Translations under genes and position numbers: made by a program
The notes under the pieces: model-generated
What the model saw: the letters and a program-made list of their open reading frames with translations, nothing else
The model's database searches: none
What the model was told of the DNA's origin: nothing
Shown here: positions 6,973-14,150 of the stretch, in pieces
How positions within the stretch are numbered: the stretch's first letter is position 1
How the letters are laid out: each line of letters opens with the position of its first letter
From: Gemmatimonadota bacterium
GTDB taxonomy: Bacteria > Gemmatimonadota > Gemmatimonadetes > Gemmatimonadales > GWC2-71-9
Reading direction: 5' to 3'
Length of the DNA stretch: 14,377 bases
Assembly: GCA_003221075.1 (NCBI GenBank)
Contig: QHUF01000241.1
Span: 1-14,377, forward strand

Positions 6973-7581
6973 ATGCCGGTCACGCGGCGCCAGCGCGAGA
7001 TCCTGGACTACATCGGAAAGCACATCGAAGAGAAGGGGTACGCCCCCAGCTTCGAAGAGATTGCGCGCCAGTTTGGCTTCCAATCGCTGGCGACCGTTCA
7101 CGAGCACCTCACCAATCTCGAGCGCAAAGGGTACATCCGGCGCACGCATAACGAGAGCCGGGCGATCGAAGTCGTCCCGCCCAAGGGGCAGACCGGCGCC
7201 ACGGAGCTGCCGTTGCTCGGGCTGGTCGCCGCCGGCGCTCCGATCGAAGCGATCACGGGCGACGAGACGATCGCCGTGCCCGACGAGCTGTTGCCGCGAC
7301 GCGGGCGCAGCTACGTCCTCAAGGTGCGCGGCGATTCGATGATCGACGAGCACATCAAGGACGGCGACTACGTCGTGGTTCAGGAACGCAACCAGGCCGA
7401 GGCCGGCCAAACGGTGATTGCACTGGTGAATGGTGAGGGCGCCACGGTGAAGCGGTTTTACCGCGAGCCCGGCGGGTGGATCAGGCTGCAGCCGGCCAAC
7501 GACAAGATGCAGCCGCTGCGGCTGAATGAGCGCGACGTCATCGTCCAGGGCGTGGTGGTCGGCGTCATCAGGAAATACTAG
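6973..7581 (+). CDS. lexA: LexA SOS repressor
   Basis: LexA represses DNA-damage genes and cleaves itself when stimulated by RecA filaments. The 202-residue protein has an N-terminal winged helix (residues 1-66, recognition region QSLATVHEHLTNLERKG) and a C-terminal S24 peptidase domain. The cleavage site is Ala87-Gly88 (LVAAGAPIEA). The catalytic pair is Ser122 (GDSMID) and Lys160 (EGATVKRFY), matching the family's Ala-Gly, Ser and Lys pattern. The TVHxHL recognition helix is closer to the Bacillus form than to E. coli. It has a clear Shine-Dalgarno (GGGGAG, six bases before ATG). Its last 14 bases overlap the 3' end of the convergent trpD, leaving no room for a separate terminator. Confidence 0.97.
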   Translation: MPVTRRQREILDYIGKHIEEKGYAPSFEEIARQFGFQSLATVHEHLTNLERKGYIRRTHNESRAIEVVPPKGQTGATELPLLGLVAAGAPIEAITGDETIAVPDELLPRRGRSYVLKVRGDSMIDEHIKDGDYVVVQERNQAEAGQTVIALVNGEGATVKRFYREPGGWIRLQPANDKMQPLRLNERDVIVQGVVVGVIRKY

Positions 7582-8599
7582 CGGTTGCTTTGCGCAGGCG
7601 ATCGAGCGCGGCCCGCGCCGCCCCCGATGCGACGACCTCGCGCGCGCGCCCGATCCCTTCGGCGAGCGAGCCGGCAATTCCCGCCACGTAAATCGCCGCA
7701 CCGGCGTTGAGCAGGACCGCCGCCAGTCCCGAGGGATCGGCGGACCCATTTCCCAGAATTCGTTCCAACCGCTCGGCATTCGCCGCCGGCTCTCCCCCCT
7801 GCAACTCTCCTACGTCCTTGATGCCGAGACGGAACCGCTCGGGATCGATCTCCCAGCTGCGCACTGCCCCGTCCTTCACCTCCCAGACGTCGGTTACGCC
7901 CTGCGGCGAGATCTCATCCATGCCGACGCGACCGTGGACGACGAGGGCGTGTTCGGCGCCGAGCCGCACGAGGGATTCGGCCACAACCGCCGCCCGATCG
8001 GCCTCGGCGACGCCGATCACCTGCCGCCGCACACCGGCGGGATTTGCGAGCGGCCCGACGAGATTCATCAGCGAGGGCGTACCCAGCTCCCGCCGCACGG
8101 CGCCCACGTGTTTCATCGCCGGGTGAAAGTTGGGTGCGAACAGGAACACCACGCGCGCTTCGTTCAGCACGCGCGTAGCCGATGGCGCGTCGAGCACGAT
8201 CCGGATGCCCAGCGCCTCGAGCACGTCCGCCGAACCGCAGCGCGAGGTGAACGAACGATTCCCGTGTTTCGGGACGACGGCTCCCGCGCCGGCGGCGACG
8301 AATGCCGCCACGGTCGAGATGTTGAACGTGGGAACGCTGCCACCCCCGGTTCCGCAGGTGTCGACCAGGTGGTCGTGAGCGGCGGTCACGCGCACCATCG
8401 CGCCCCGCAACGCGCGTGTGGCACCCGCGAGCTCGTCGGCGGTTTCGCCCTTCGCTCGCAGCCCCATGAGCAGCCCGCCGATCTGCGCGGGCGTTGCTTC
8501 GCCGGCCATCACGACGCCGAAGACCTCAGCCGTCTGATCTTCGGAGAGCGATTGGCGGTTGGCGAGCGCGATGAGCGCGCGCCGCAGCGGAGAGTCCAT
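7568..8599 (-). CDS. trpD: Anthranilate phosphoribosyltransferase
   Basis: The enzyme transfers the phosphoribosyl group of PRPP to anthranilate, the second step of the tryptophan branch. The 343-residue protein carries the PRPP-binding DTCGTGGG (80-87) and KHGNRSFTS (111-119), and the anthranilate-site region RRELGTPSLMNLVGPLANP (169-187) with Arg170. The Mg-binding motif reads GMDEIS where GLDEIS is usual. Changes such as KHGNRSFTSRCGSAD (commonly KHGNRAVSSKSGSAD) are within the fold and do not suggest loss of function. The ATG at 8599-8597 lies 58 bases from the divergent truA start. The gene stands apart from trpC, with lexA in the opposite direction between them, and trpE/trpG are not adjacent. 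Confidence 0.96.
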   Translation of the reverse strand: MDSPLRRALIALANRQSLSEDQTAEVFGVVMAGEATPAQIGGLLMGLRAKGETADELAGATRALRGAMVRVTAAHDHLVDTCGTGGGSVPTFNISTVAAFVAAGAGAVVPKHGNRSFTSRCGSADVLEALGIRIVLDAPSATRVLNEARVVFLFAPNFHPAMKHVGAVRRELGTPSLMNLVGPLANPAGVRRQVIGVAEADRAAVVAESLVRLGAEHALVVHGRVGMDEISPQGVTDVWEVKDGAVRSWEIDPERFRLGIKDVGELQGGEPAANAERLERILGNGSADPSGLAAVLLNAGAAIYVAGIAGSLAEGIGRAREVVASGAARAALDRLRKATASIS

Positions 8600-8620
8600 G
8601 AAGGATTAAGGCTATCACCC

Positions 8621-8637
8621 TTGTCAAATAGTGACAA
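8621..8637. promoter_or_regulatory. Inverted repeat TTGTCA-N5-TGACAA between trpD and truA
   Basis: Perfect 6-bp arms are separated by AATAG, in the short gap between two divergent genes. Such a compact dyad is typical of a repressor or activator operator. On the minus strand it contains TTGACA (8627-8622), a perfect -35 sequence, although no convincing -10 follows at 16-18 bases before the trpD ATG. If the earlier truA GTG at 8631 were used, half of the dyad would be coding. The role is inferred only from symmetry and position. Confidence 0.4.
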
Positions 8638-8657
8638 CGAGTTGCATCTTTCCCCCC

Positions 8658-9446
8658 GTGACGAGCCGCCCCTACCTCGCGGTGATTCAATACGACGGGG
8701 GTGGCTTTGCAGGGTGGCAGCGGCAGCCCGCAGATCGCACGGTCCAAGCCGAATTCGAAGCCGTGCTCGAGCGGTTGATGGGATGCAAGACGGCAGCGAC
8801 GGGCGCGGGGCGGACGGATACGGGTGTCCATGCGCTCGGCCAGGGCGTCAGCTTTTTGGGCGGTGAGCGGTGGGACGCACCGGCGAGTGACTTGCGTCGC
8901 GCACTCAATGCCCTGCTCCCAAGGGAGATTTGGGTTCAGCAGGTGCATGTGATGCGGCCCGGGTTCGATGCACGGCGCTCCGCCACCGCGCGGCGGTACC
9001 GGTACCTGATCGGTACCGATGAAGGTGCGGCGTCGCCGTTCCGAAAACCGTACGAATGGGCCCTGGGTCGTGCGCTCGATCCCAGCTCGCTGGAGAGCGC
9101 CGCGGCGGCCCTGATTGGCGAGCACGACTTTCGTGGCCTGGCCGCGGCCGGCGCGAACACTGCCCACTACCGATGCCGCGTGGCGCTTGCGCAATGGGCG
9201 CCGCGTGCGGACGGAGTGGGGATGGCGTTCACGGTCGAGGCCGATCGGTTCCTGCATCACATGGTGCGGTTCATCGTGGGCACCATGGTCGACATCGCCC
9301 TTGGCAGGCGCCCGCCGGCGGATTTCCCCCGTTTGCTTGCAGCGACCGATAATCTGGCGGCCAGTCCGCCTGCCCCGCCCCAGGGTCTGTACCTGGAGGC
9401 GGTGCGCTATCCACCGGACCTCTACGCCGAGGAGTCTACGTCATGA
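8658..9446 (+). CDS. truA: tRNA pseudouridine(38-40) synthase TruA
   Basis: TruA converts uridines 38-40 of the tRNA anticodon arm to pseudouridine. From GTG 8658 the protein has 262 residues and begins SRPYLAVIQYDGGGFAGWQ, the usual TruA opening, with catalytic Asp54 in GAGRTDTGVHA. The RRYRYLI strand, SPFR motif, DFRG loop and FLHHMVRFIVGTM helix follow in the expected order. An in-frame GTG at 8631 would add nine residues without TruA character; neither start has a recognisable Shine-Dalgarno, so a leaderless message is possible. The stop overlaps the transaldolase start as ATGA. It heads the plus-strand chain of overlapping genes. Confidence 0.95.
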   Translation: MTSRPYLAVIQYDGGGFAGWQRQPADRTVQAEFEAVLERLMGCKTAATGAGRTDTGVHALGQGVSFLGGERWDAPASDLRRALNALLPREIWVQQVHVMRPGFDARRSATARRYRYLIGTDEGAASPFRKPYEWALGRALDPSSLESAAAALIGEHDFRGLAAAGANTAHYRCRVALAQWAPRADGVGMAFTVEADRFLHHMVRFIVGTMVDIALGRRPPADFPRLLAATDNLAASPPAPPQGLYLEAVRYPPDLYAEESTS

Positions 9447-10111
9447 AGTTTTTCCTCGACACGGCCAGTCTCAAGGACATCAGCTGGGCGACGCAAGCCG
9501 GGCTGATCGACGGCATCACGACCAATCCCTCGCTGCTCTCCAAGCAGGCCGGTGACCTCGACCCGCGCGACGTGCTGAAAGAGATCTGCTCGCTCGTGGA
9601 TGGACCGGTATCGGCTGAAGTGGTCGCGGTCGATACGGAGGGGATGCTCAAGGAAGGTAAGGAGCTCGCGAAAATTGCCGACAACGTCGTCGTAAAGATT
9701 CCGATGATCGAGGCCGGCATGATCGCGGTCCGCCGGCTCGCGGCCGACGGGATTCGCACCAATGTCACGCTCTGCTTCTCGAGCGTGCAGTGCCTCATCG
9801 CCGCGAAAGCGGGCGCCTCGTATGTGAGCCCGTTCATCGGACGGCTGGACGACGTTGGACAGGAAGGCATGGACGTCATCCGCGAAGCACGCGCGATCTT
9901 CGACAACTACAACATCGAAACCGAGATTCTGGCCGCGTCGATCCGCCATCCCCGTCACGTCGTCGAAGCGGCGATGATCGGCGCGGACGTCGCGACGCTG
10001 CCGCCGGACGTCCTGAAAAAACTGCTGCTGCATCCGCTCACCGACCGCGGCCTCGATCAGTTCCTCGCCGACTGGAGCAAGCTGGTCGCGCGGGCCAAGG
10101 CCGCGGTTTGA
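9443..10111 (+). CDS. tal: Transaldolase, TalC/MipB (FSA-like) family
   Basis: This 222-residue small class I aldolase-type protein transfers a dihydroxyacetone unit between sugar phosphates in the non-oxidative pentose phosphate pathway. The Schiff-base lysine is Lys85 in NVVVKIPM, and ITTNPSLL is at 25-32. The family also contains fructose-6-phosphate aldolase, where position 131 is Tyr; here YVSPFIGR places Phe at 131, the residue linked to transaldolase activity, so I favour transaldolase. It overlaps truA by four bases and purB by four bases (TTGA). The pathway makes ribose 5-phosphate, the precursor of PRPP, which fits its place in front of purine genes. Confidence 0.95.
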   Translation: MKFFLDTASLKDISWATQAGLIDGITTNPSLLSKQAGDLDPRDVLKEICSLVDGPVSAEVVAVDTEGMLKEGKELAKIADNVVVKIPMIEAGMIAVRRLAADGIRTNVTLCFSSVQCLIAAKAGASYVSPFIGRLDDVGQEGMDVIREARAIFDNYNIETEILAASIRHPRHVVEAAMIGADVATLPPDVLKKLLLHPLTDRGLDQFLADWSKLVARAKAAV

Positions 10112-11514
10112 CCTGGGTCTCGCCGCTCTCCGCACGCTACGCCTCCCCCGCGATGCAGGCGCTCTGGGGCGACCGCCGCCGTATCGGTCTGTGGCGGCGG
10201 CTGTGGCTGGCGCTGATGCAGGCGGAGAAAGAGCTGGGACTCAAGATTCCCGATACCGCGCTGGCGCAGCTGCGCACGCACCTCGACGATGCCGATCTCG
10301 ACAAGGCCGCCGAGTACGAGCGACGGGTGCGGCACGACGTGATGGCCCATATCCATCACCTCGGCGATCAGGCGCCCGCCGCCCGGCCCTTCATTCACCT
10401 CGGCGCGACGAGCGCCTACGTCACCGACAACGCGGATCTCGTGCTGATGCGCGAGGGCATGCAGCTGCTGTTGGGACGAATCGGCGCCGTGCTCGTGGCG
10501 ATGGGAAAAGTGGCGCGTCGCTATCGCGCGCTCCCCTGCCTCGCGTACACCCACTTCCAGCCGGCCCAGCTCACGACCGTCGGCAAGCGCATGGCGATGT
10601 GGATGCAGGACTTCGCGCTGGACGCCGAGGAGCTGCTCCATCGGACCGCCACGCTGCCGTTTCGCGGCGTGAAGGGGACGACCGGGACGCAGGCGAGCTT
10701 CCTCGATCTGTTCGACGGCGATCAGGCCAAAGTCGCTGAGCTCGACACCCGCGTGTCGCGCGCGATGGGATTCGAGCACGTCCTCCCGATTACCGGGCAG
10801 ACGTACACGCGCAAGCTCGATGCGCAGGTGCTCGCGGTGCTGTCGGGCATCGCGCAGTCGGCGGCGAAATTCGCGACCGACATCCGGTTGCTCCAGCACG
10901 AGGGCGAGCTGCTCGAGCCGTTCGAGAGCGAGCAGGTCGGCTCGTCCGCCATGCCGTACAAACGCAACCCGATGCGCGCCGAACGCATGACGAGCCTGGC
11001 GCGGTTCGTGATCGAGGTGGAGGGAAACGCCTGGCACACGGCCGCGGCGCAATGGCTGGAACGGACGCTCGACGACAGCGCGAACCGGCGATTGGTGATT
11101 CCGGAAGCGTTTCTCGGCACCGACGCGATCCTCGTCCTCGCCACGAACGTGGCGGCGGGACTCGAGGTCCGCGAGGAGACCATCGCTCAGCACGTCGCCG
11201 CCGCGATGCCGTATCTCGCCACCGAGCGGCTGTTGATGCGAGGCGTGAAGGCCGGGGGCGATCGCCAGGCGCTCCACGAAGTCATCCGGACCGAGAGCCT
11301 CAAGGGCTCGGACAAACTGCTCCACAGGCTGGCGCAGACCACCGAATTCAAGACACTGGGCGTGCGCGCCATGGCCGACGAGCTCGATCCAGCGGCCTAC
11401 GTCGGGCGCGCGCCGCAGCAGGTCGACGACTTTCTCGATCGGGTCCTGCCCGATCTGATGCGTTCCATTCAGGCGGCTGCACCCGCGGCGGCCGCAGCGG
11501 AGGTTCAGGTATGA
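10108..11514 (+). CDS. purB: Adenylosuccinate lyase (eukaryote-like type)
   Basis: PurB removes fumarate from SAICAR and from adenylosuccinate, acting twice in AMP synthesis. The start is TTG 10108, overlapping the tal stop as TTGA, with AAGG seven bases before it; the open frame continues upstream but only as a shadow of tal. The 468 residues include RHDVMAH (75-81), THFQPAQLTTVGKR (148-161), RGVKGTTGTQASFL (186-199), ITGQTY (228-233) and the fumarate-lyase signature GSSAMPYKRNPMRAER (278-293) carrying the catalytic Ser loop. These blocks, ERTLDDSANRR (318-328) and VKAGG match the animal ADSL pattern far better than the B. subtilis form (which has GSSAMPHKRNP). The C-terminus ends in an Ala-rich tail. 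It overlaps purC as ATGA. Confidence 0.96.
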   Translation: MTWVSPLSARYASPAMQALWGDRRRIGLWRRLWLALMQAEKELGLKIPDTALAQLRTHLDDADLDKAAEYERRVRHDVMAHIHHLGDQAPAARPFIHLGATSAYVTDNADLVLMREGMQLLLGRIGAVLVAMGKVARRYRALPCLAYTHFQPAQLTTVGKRMAMWMQDFALDAEELLHRTATLPFRGVKGTTGTQASFLDLFDGDQAKVAELDTRVSRAMGFEHVLPITGQTYTRKLDAQVLAVLSGIAQSAAKFATDIRLLQHEGELLEPFESEQVGSSAMPYKRNPMRAERMTSLARFVIEVEGNAWHTAAAQWLERTLDDSANRRLVIPEAFLGTDAILVLATNVAAGLEVREETIAQHVAAAMPYLATERLLMRGVKAGGDRQALHEVIRTESLKGSDKLLHRLAQTTEFKTLGVRAMADELDPAAYVGRAPQQVDDFLDRVLPDLMRSIQAAAPAAAAAEVQV

Positions 11515-12425
11515 CCGGCGTGCTGGTGCAGAGCAAGCTGCCGCTCCCGCTCCTGCGTCGCGGGAAGGTCCGCGAGGTGTACGAGGTCGACGGCAGCACG
11601 TTGCTGCTCGTGGCCAGCGACCGCGTGAGCGCCTTCGACGTCGTGATGCGCGAACCGGTGCCGCACAAGGGTGCGGTGCTGACGCAAATGAGCGCGTTCT
11701 GGTTCGAGCGGCTGAAGTCCGTGATGCCCCACCACTTGCTGACTGCCGACGTCGCAGAAATCGTCGCGCGCGTCCCGACGCTCGCTCCGTACCGTGACGA
11801 GCTGCAGGGACGCGCGCTGCTGGCGCGGCGCGCCACCACGGTGCCGTTTGAGTGCGTCGTGCGGGGTTACATCTCCGGCTCGGCGTGGGCCGAGTACAAG
11901 CAATCCGGGACGCTCGCCGGCGAACCGCTGCCTAAGGGGCTGGTCGAAAGTGCGCAGCTCGATCCGCCGATCTTCTCGCCGGCGACCAAAGCCGAACAGG
12001 GACACGACGAGAACGTGACCTTCGACCACGTGGTGAGCGAGCTCGGCCGGCTCACGGCCGAGCGGTTACGGGGCGCCAGTCTCGCGCTGTATGAGACAGG
12101 CCGCGATTCCGCCGCGAAACGCGGGATCATTATCGCGGACACGAAATTCGAATTCGGGACGACGCCGGACGGCGAATTGATCGTCATCGACGAGATCCTG
12201 ACGCCCGACTCCTCGCGCTTCTGGCCGGCCGACCGGTATCAGCCGGGCAAGAGCCAACCGAGCTTCGACAAGCAGCCGTTGCGGGATTACCTGGCCGACC
12301 TGAAGCAGCAGGGAAAATGGAATGGCGAGGCTCCGCCGCCGCCCTTGCCGGCCGAGGTCGTGAACGCGACCAGCGAACGCTATCGCGATGCCTATCGGCG
12401 CATCACCGGAACAGAGCTGGAGTGA
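11511..12425 (+). CDS. purC: SAICAR synthase (phosphoribosylaminoimidazole-succinocarboxamide synthase)
   Basis: The enzyme joins CAIR with aspartate using ATP to form SAICAR, the substrate of PurB encoded just upstream. The 304-residue protein from ATG 11511 has RRGKVREVYEV (16-26, nucleotide-binding loop), SDRVSAFDVV (37-46), ECVVRGYISGSAW (114-126), FSPATKAEQGHDENV (155-169), IADTKFEFG (208-216) and DEILTPDSSRFW (227-238). The length and the ATKAEQGHDEN form place it in the roughly 300-residue class shared with yeast Ade1 and many bacteria, rather than the 237-residue E. coli class. It overlaps purB (ATGA) and psd (GTGA), so translation is probably coupled through the three genes. Confidence 0.97.
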   Translation: MTGVLVQSKLPLPLLRRGKVREVYEVDGSTLLLVASDRVSAFDVVMREPVPHKGAVLTQMSAFWFERLKSVMPHHLLTADVAEIVARVPTLAPYRDELQGRALLARRATTVPFECVVRGYISGSAWAEYKQSGTLAGEPLPKGLVESAQLDPPIFSPATKAEQGHDENVTFDHVVSELGRLTAERLRGASLALYETGRDSAAKRGIIIADTKFEFGTTPDGELIVIDEILTPDSSRFWPADRYQPGKSQPSFDKQPLRDYLADLKQQGKWNGEAPPPPLPAEVVNATSERYRDAYRRITGTELE

Positions 12426-13051
12426 GGATAGCGCGCGAAGGACGGCCCTTTATCGCGGTCGCCTGGGCTTTGGTGGTGGGTGTGGCCTTCTTGTGGTGGC
12501 CGCTGAGTGTCCTGCTCGCGATCGTGGCAATCTGGGTGATCGCATTCTTTCGCGATCCCATCCGGCCCGGACCACGCGGTGAGCGCTACGTGGTGGCCGC
12601 CGGCGAGGGTCACGTGGTGCACGTGGTCGAAACCGATGAGCCCATGTACGTAAAGGAAAGCGCGGTCCGGATTTCGATTTTTCTATCCGTCTTCGACGTG
12701 CACGTGAACCGCTATCCGGTCGATGGCGCGGTCGAGCTGGTGCACTACAACAAAGGCAAGTTTCTGCACGCCGCCGACGAGAAGGCGAGTCTCGAGAACG
12801 AGCAGTCGTCCGTCGGAATCCGCGGGCCGCGCGGCCGCGTGCTGGTCCGGCAGATCGCGGGCCTGATCGCGCGGCGCATCGTCACCGACGCAAAACCAGG
12901 CGATCGCGTGAAGCAAGGCGAGCGACTCGGTCTCATCCGGTTTGGCTCGCGCACCGACGTCTTCCTTCCACTTTCGGCGCGGCCCGTCGTGAAGGTCAAA
13001 CCGGGCGATCGGGTCCTGGTCGGTGGAACTGTCTTGGCGGAGTACGCGTGA
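12422..13051 (+). CDS. psd: Phosphatidylserine decarboxylase, short type
   Basis: The pyruvoyl enzyme decarboxylates phosphatidylserine to phosphatidylethanolamine at the inner membrane. From GTG 12422 (GTGA overlap with purC) it has 209 residues, the size of the short Psd class. Two hydrophobic segments (about 9-24 and 26-43) anchor the N-terminus. FFRDPIRPGP (42-51), DVHVNRYP (92-99), GKFLHAADEKASLENEQ (112-128) and RFGSRTDVFLP (173-183) are the family blocks. Self-cleavage should occur between Gly175 and Ser176, turning the Ser into the pyruvoyl group. Where related enzymes read SPADGKV, this one reads AAGEGHV, with Glu62 in place of the conserved Asp of the processing site. The next gene makes its substrate. 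Confidence 0.95.
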   Translation: MRIAREGRPFIAVAWALVVGVAFLWWPLSVLLAIVAIWVIAFFRDPIRPGPRGERYVVAAGEGHVVHVVETDEPMYVKESAVRISIFLSVFDVHVNRYPVDGAVELVHYNKGKFLHAADEKASLENEQSSVGIRGPRGRVLVRQIAGLIARRIVTDAKPGDRVKQGERLGLIRFGSRTDVFLPLSARPVVKVKPGDRVLVGGTVLAEYA

Positions 13052-13902
13052 GACCACCGCCCCTGCCGCTCCGCCGCGTCGTCATCGTGGTGCCCAGTCT
13101 GTTCACGCTGTTCAACTTGTTCTTCGGCATCTGGGCGATGGTGCTCGCGACGCGCGGCGAATTCTACCGCGCAGGCTGGTTCATCGTCTTCGCCGGGATC
13201 CTCGACACGCTGGATGGGCGAGTCGCCCGGATATCGGGAACCGGGACTCGCTTCGGCGCCGAGCTCGACAGCCTGGTCGACATCGTGAGCTTCGGGGTCG
13301 CTCCTGCTTTCCTTATGTATCAGGTGGAATTTGCCGGCGGCTCCGCGGGTGGAGGGAGCGGCGGCGCATCCTGGATCTTTTGCTATTTCTACGTCATGGC
13401 GGCGGCGATTCGCCTGGCGCGGTTCAATATCACCCAGGCCGGTCGCCCCAAGACCTACTTCATCGGCCTGCCCTCTCCGGCCGCCGGGATGACACTCGCC
13501 ACCTACTATCCGTTCACGCAGACGTCATTGTACGCCTCGCTGCACGGCGTTCCCTGGCACCTGACGCTCACGTTTCTGATGATCGCGTTGACGATTCTGA
13601 TGGTGAGCAACGTCCACTACCCGACGCTGCCACGCGCCGGCTTCCGCACGGCCAGCGGACTATTGGGACTCACGCTGATTGTTGTTATCCTGGTATTCGG
13701 GATCTGGAAGCACGACGTGTTCCTGTTTCCCCTGGGAATCGTGTACATGCTCTACGGTGTGGGGCGCGCAATTCTGCTGGGCTTCTTCAAGGCCCCCGCC
13801 GAGGATGAGGAGGCAGAAATCGCAGGTCCGATCGAGATCGACGAGAGCGAGCAGAACTACCGGGGCCCGCGGCGTCCCGGGACCGGAGGGGGCGTGGCAT
13901 GA
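13048..13902 (+). CDS. pssA: CDP-diacylglycerol-serine O-phosphatidyltransferase
   Basis: This membrane enzyme makes phosphatidylserine from CDP-diacylglycerol and serine, supplying Psd. The CDP-alcohol phosphotransferase motif is complete: Asp56, Gly57, Ala60, Arg61, Gly70, Asp74 and Asp78 fit DGxxARx8Gx3Dx3D, with the metal-binding Asp residues all present. The 284 residues contain about six to eight membrane segments (first at 12-34, later ones around 110-125, 170-188, 203-219 and 225-247). A Gly/Ser-rich loop lies at 97-107 and an acidic cytoplasmic tail (250-270) ends the protein. The start is GTG 13048, overlapping psd as GTGA, and the stop overlaps purS as ATGA. Confidence 0.96.
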   Translation: MRPPPLPLRRVVIVVPSLFTLFNLFFGIWAMVLATRGEFYRAGWFIVFAGILDTLDGRVARISGTGTRFGAELDSLVDIVSFGVAPAFLMYQVEFAGGSAGGGSGGASWIFCYFYVMAAAIRLARFNITQAGRPKTYFIGLPSPAAGMTLATYYPFTQTSLYASLHGVPWHLTLTFLMIALTILMVSNVHYPTLPRAGFRTASGLLGLTLIVVILVFGIWKHDVFLFPLGIVYMLYGVGRAILLGFFKAPAEDEEAEIAGPIEIDESEQNYRGPRRPGTGGGVA

Positions 13903-14150
13903 GCGCCTACACGGTCGAAATCCGCGTCATGCCCCGCGCCGCGCTGCTCGACCCCCAGGGCCAGGCGGTGCAGCATGCCCTTCAGGCGCTCGGCTTCGGC
14001 GACGTCGCGAGCGTCCGCGCCGGGAAACATTTGGTGCTGCAGGTTCAGGCAGCGACGCGCGAAGAGGCGGCGGCAAAGGCGCGCACGATGTGCGACCGGT
14101 TGCTCGCCAATCCGGTGACCGAGGATTACGAATGCAACGTGTCGCAGTAG
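13899..14150 (+). CDS. purS: Phosphoribosylformylglycinamidine synthase subunit PurS
   Basis: PurS is the small structural subunit that joins PurQ and PurL in the FGAM synthase complex of the fourth purine step. The 83-residue product opens with YTVEIRVMPRAALLDPQGQA, has the GFGDVASVRAGKHLVLQV strand block, and ends in a helix (REEAAAKARTMCDRLLANPV), the standard PurS plan. The ATG at 13899 overlaps the pssA stop by four bases; its 3' end overlaps purQ by 19 bases. Presence of PurS implies the multi-subunit enzyme rather than the single large PurL of E. coli. Confidence 0.95.
   Translation: MSAYTVEIRVMPRAALLDPQGQAVQHALQALGFGDVASVRAGKHLVLQVQAATREEAAAKARTMCDRLLANPVTEDYECNVSQ

Noticed and set aside
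7600..7625. GC-rich hairpin (GCGCGGCCCGCGC) just after lexA, considered as its terminator
   Set aside because: It lies within trpD codons, has no T-run, and such short GC palindromes are common in this composition.
10057..11325. A 422-codon minus-strand frame across purB
   Set aside because: It is antisense to a strongly conserved enzyme, rich in His, Arg and Glu in the shadow pattern, with no start context or motif.
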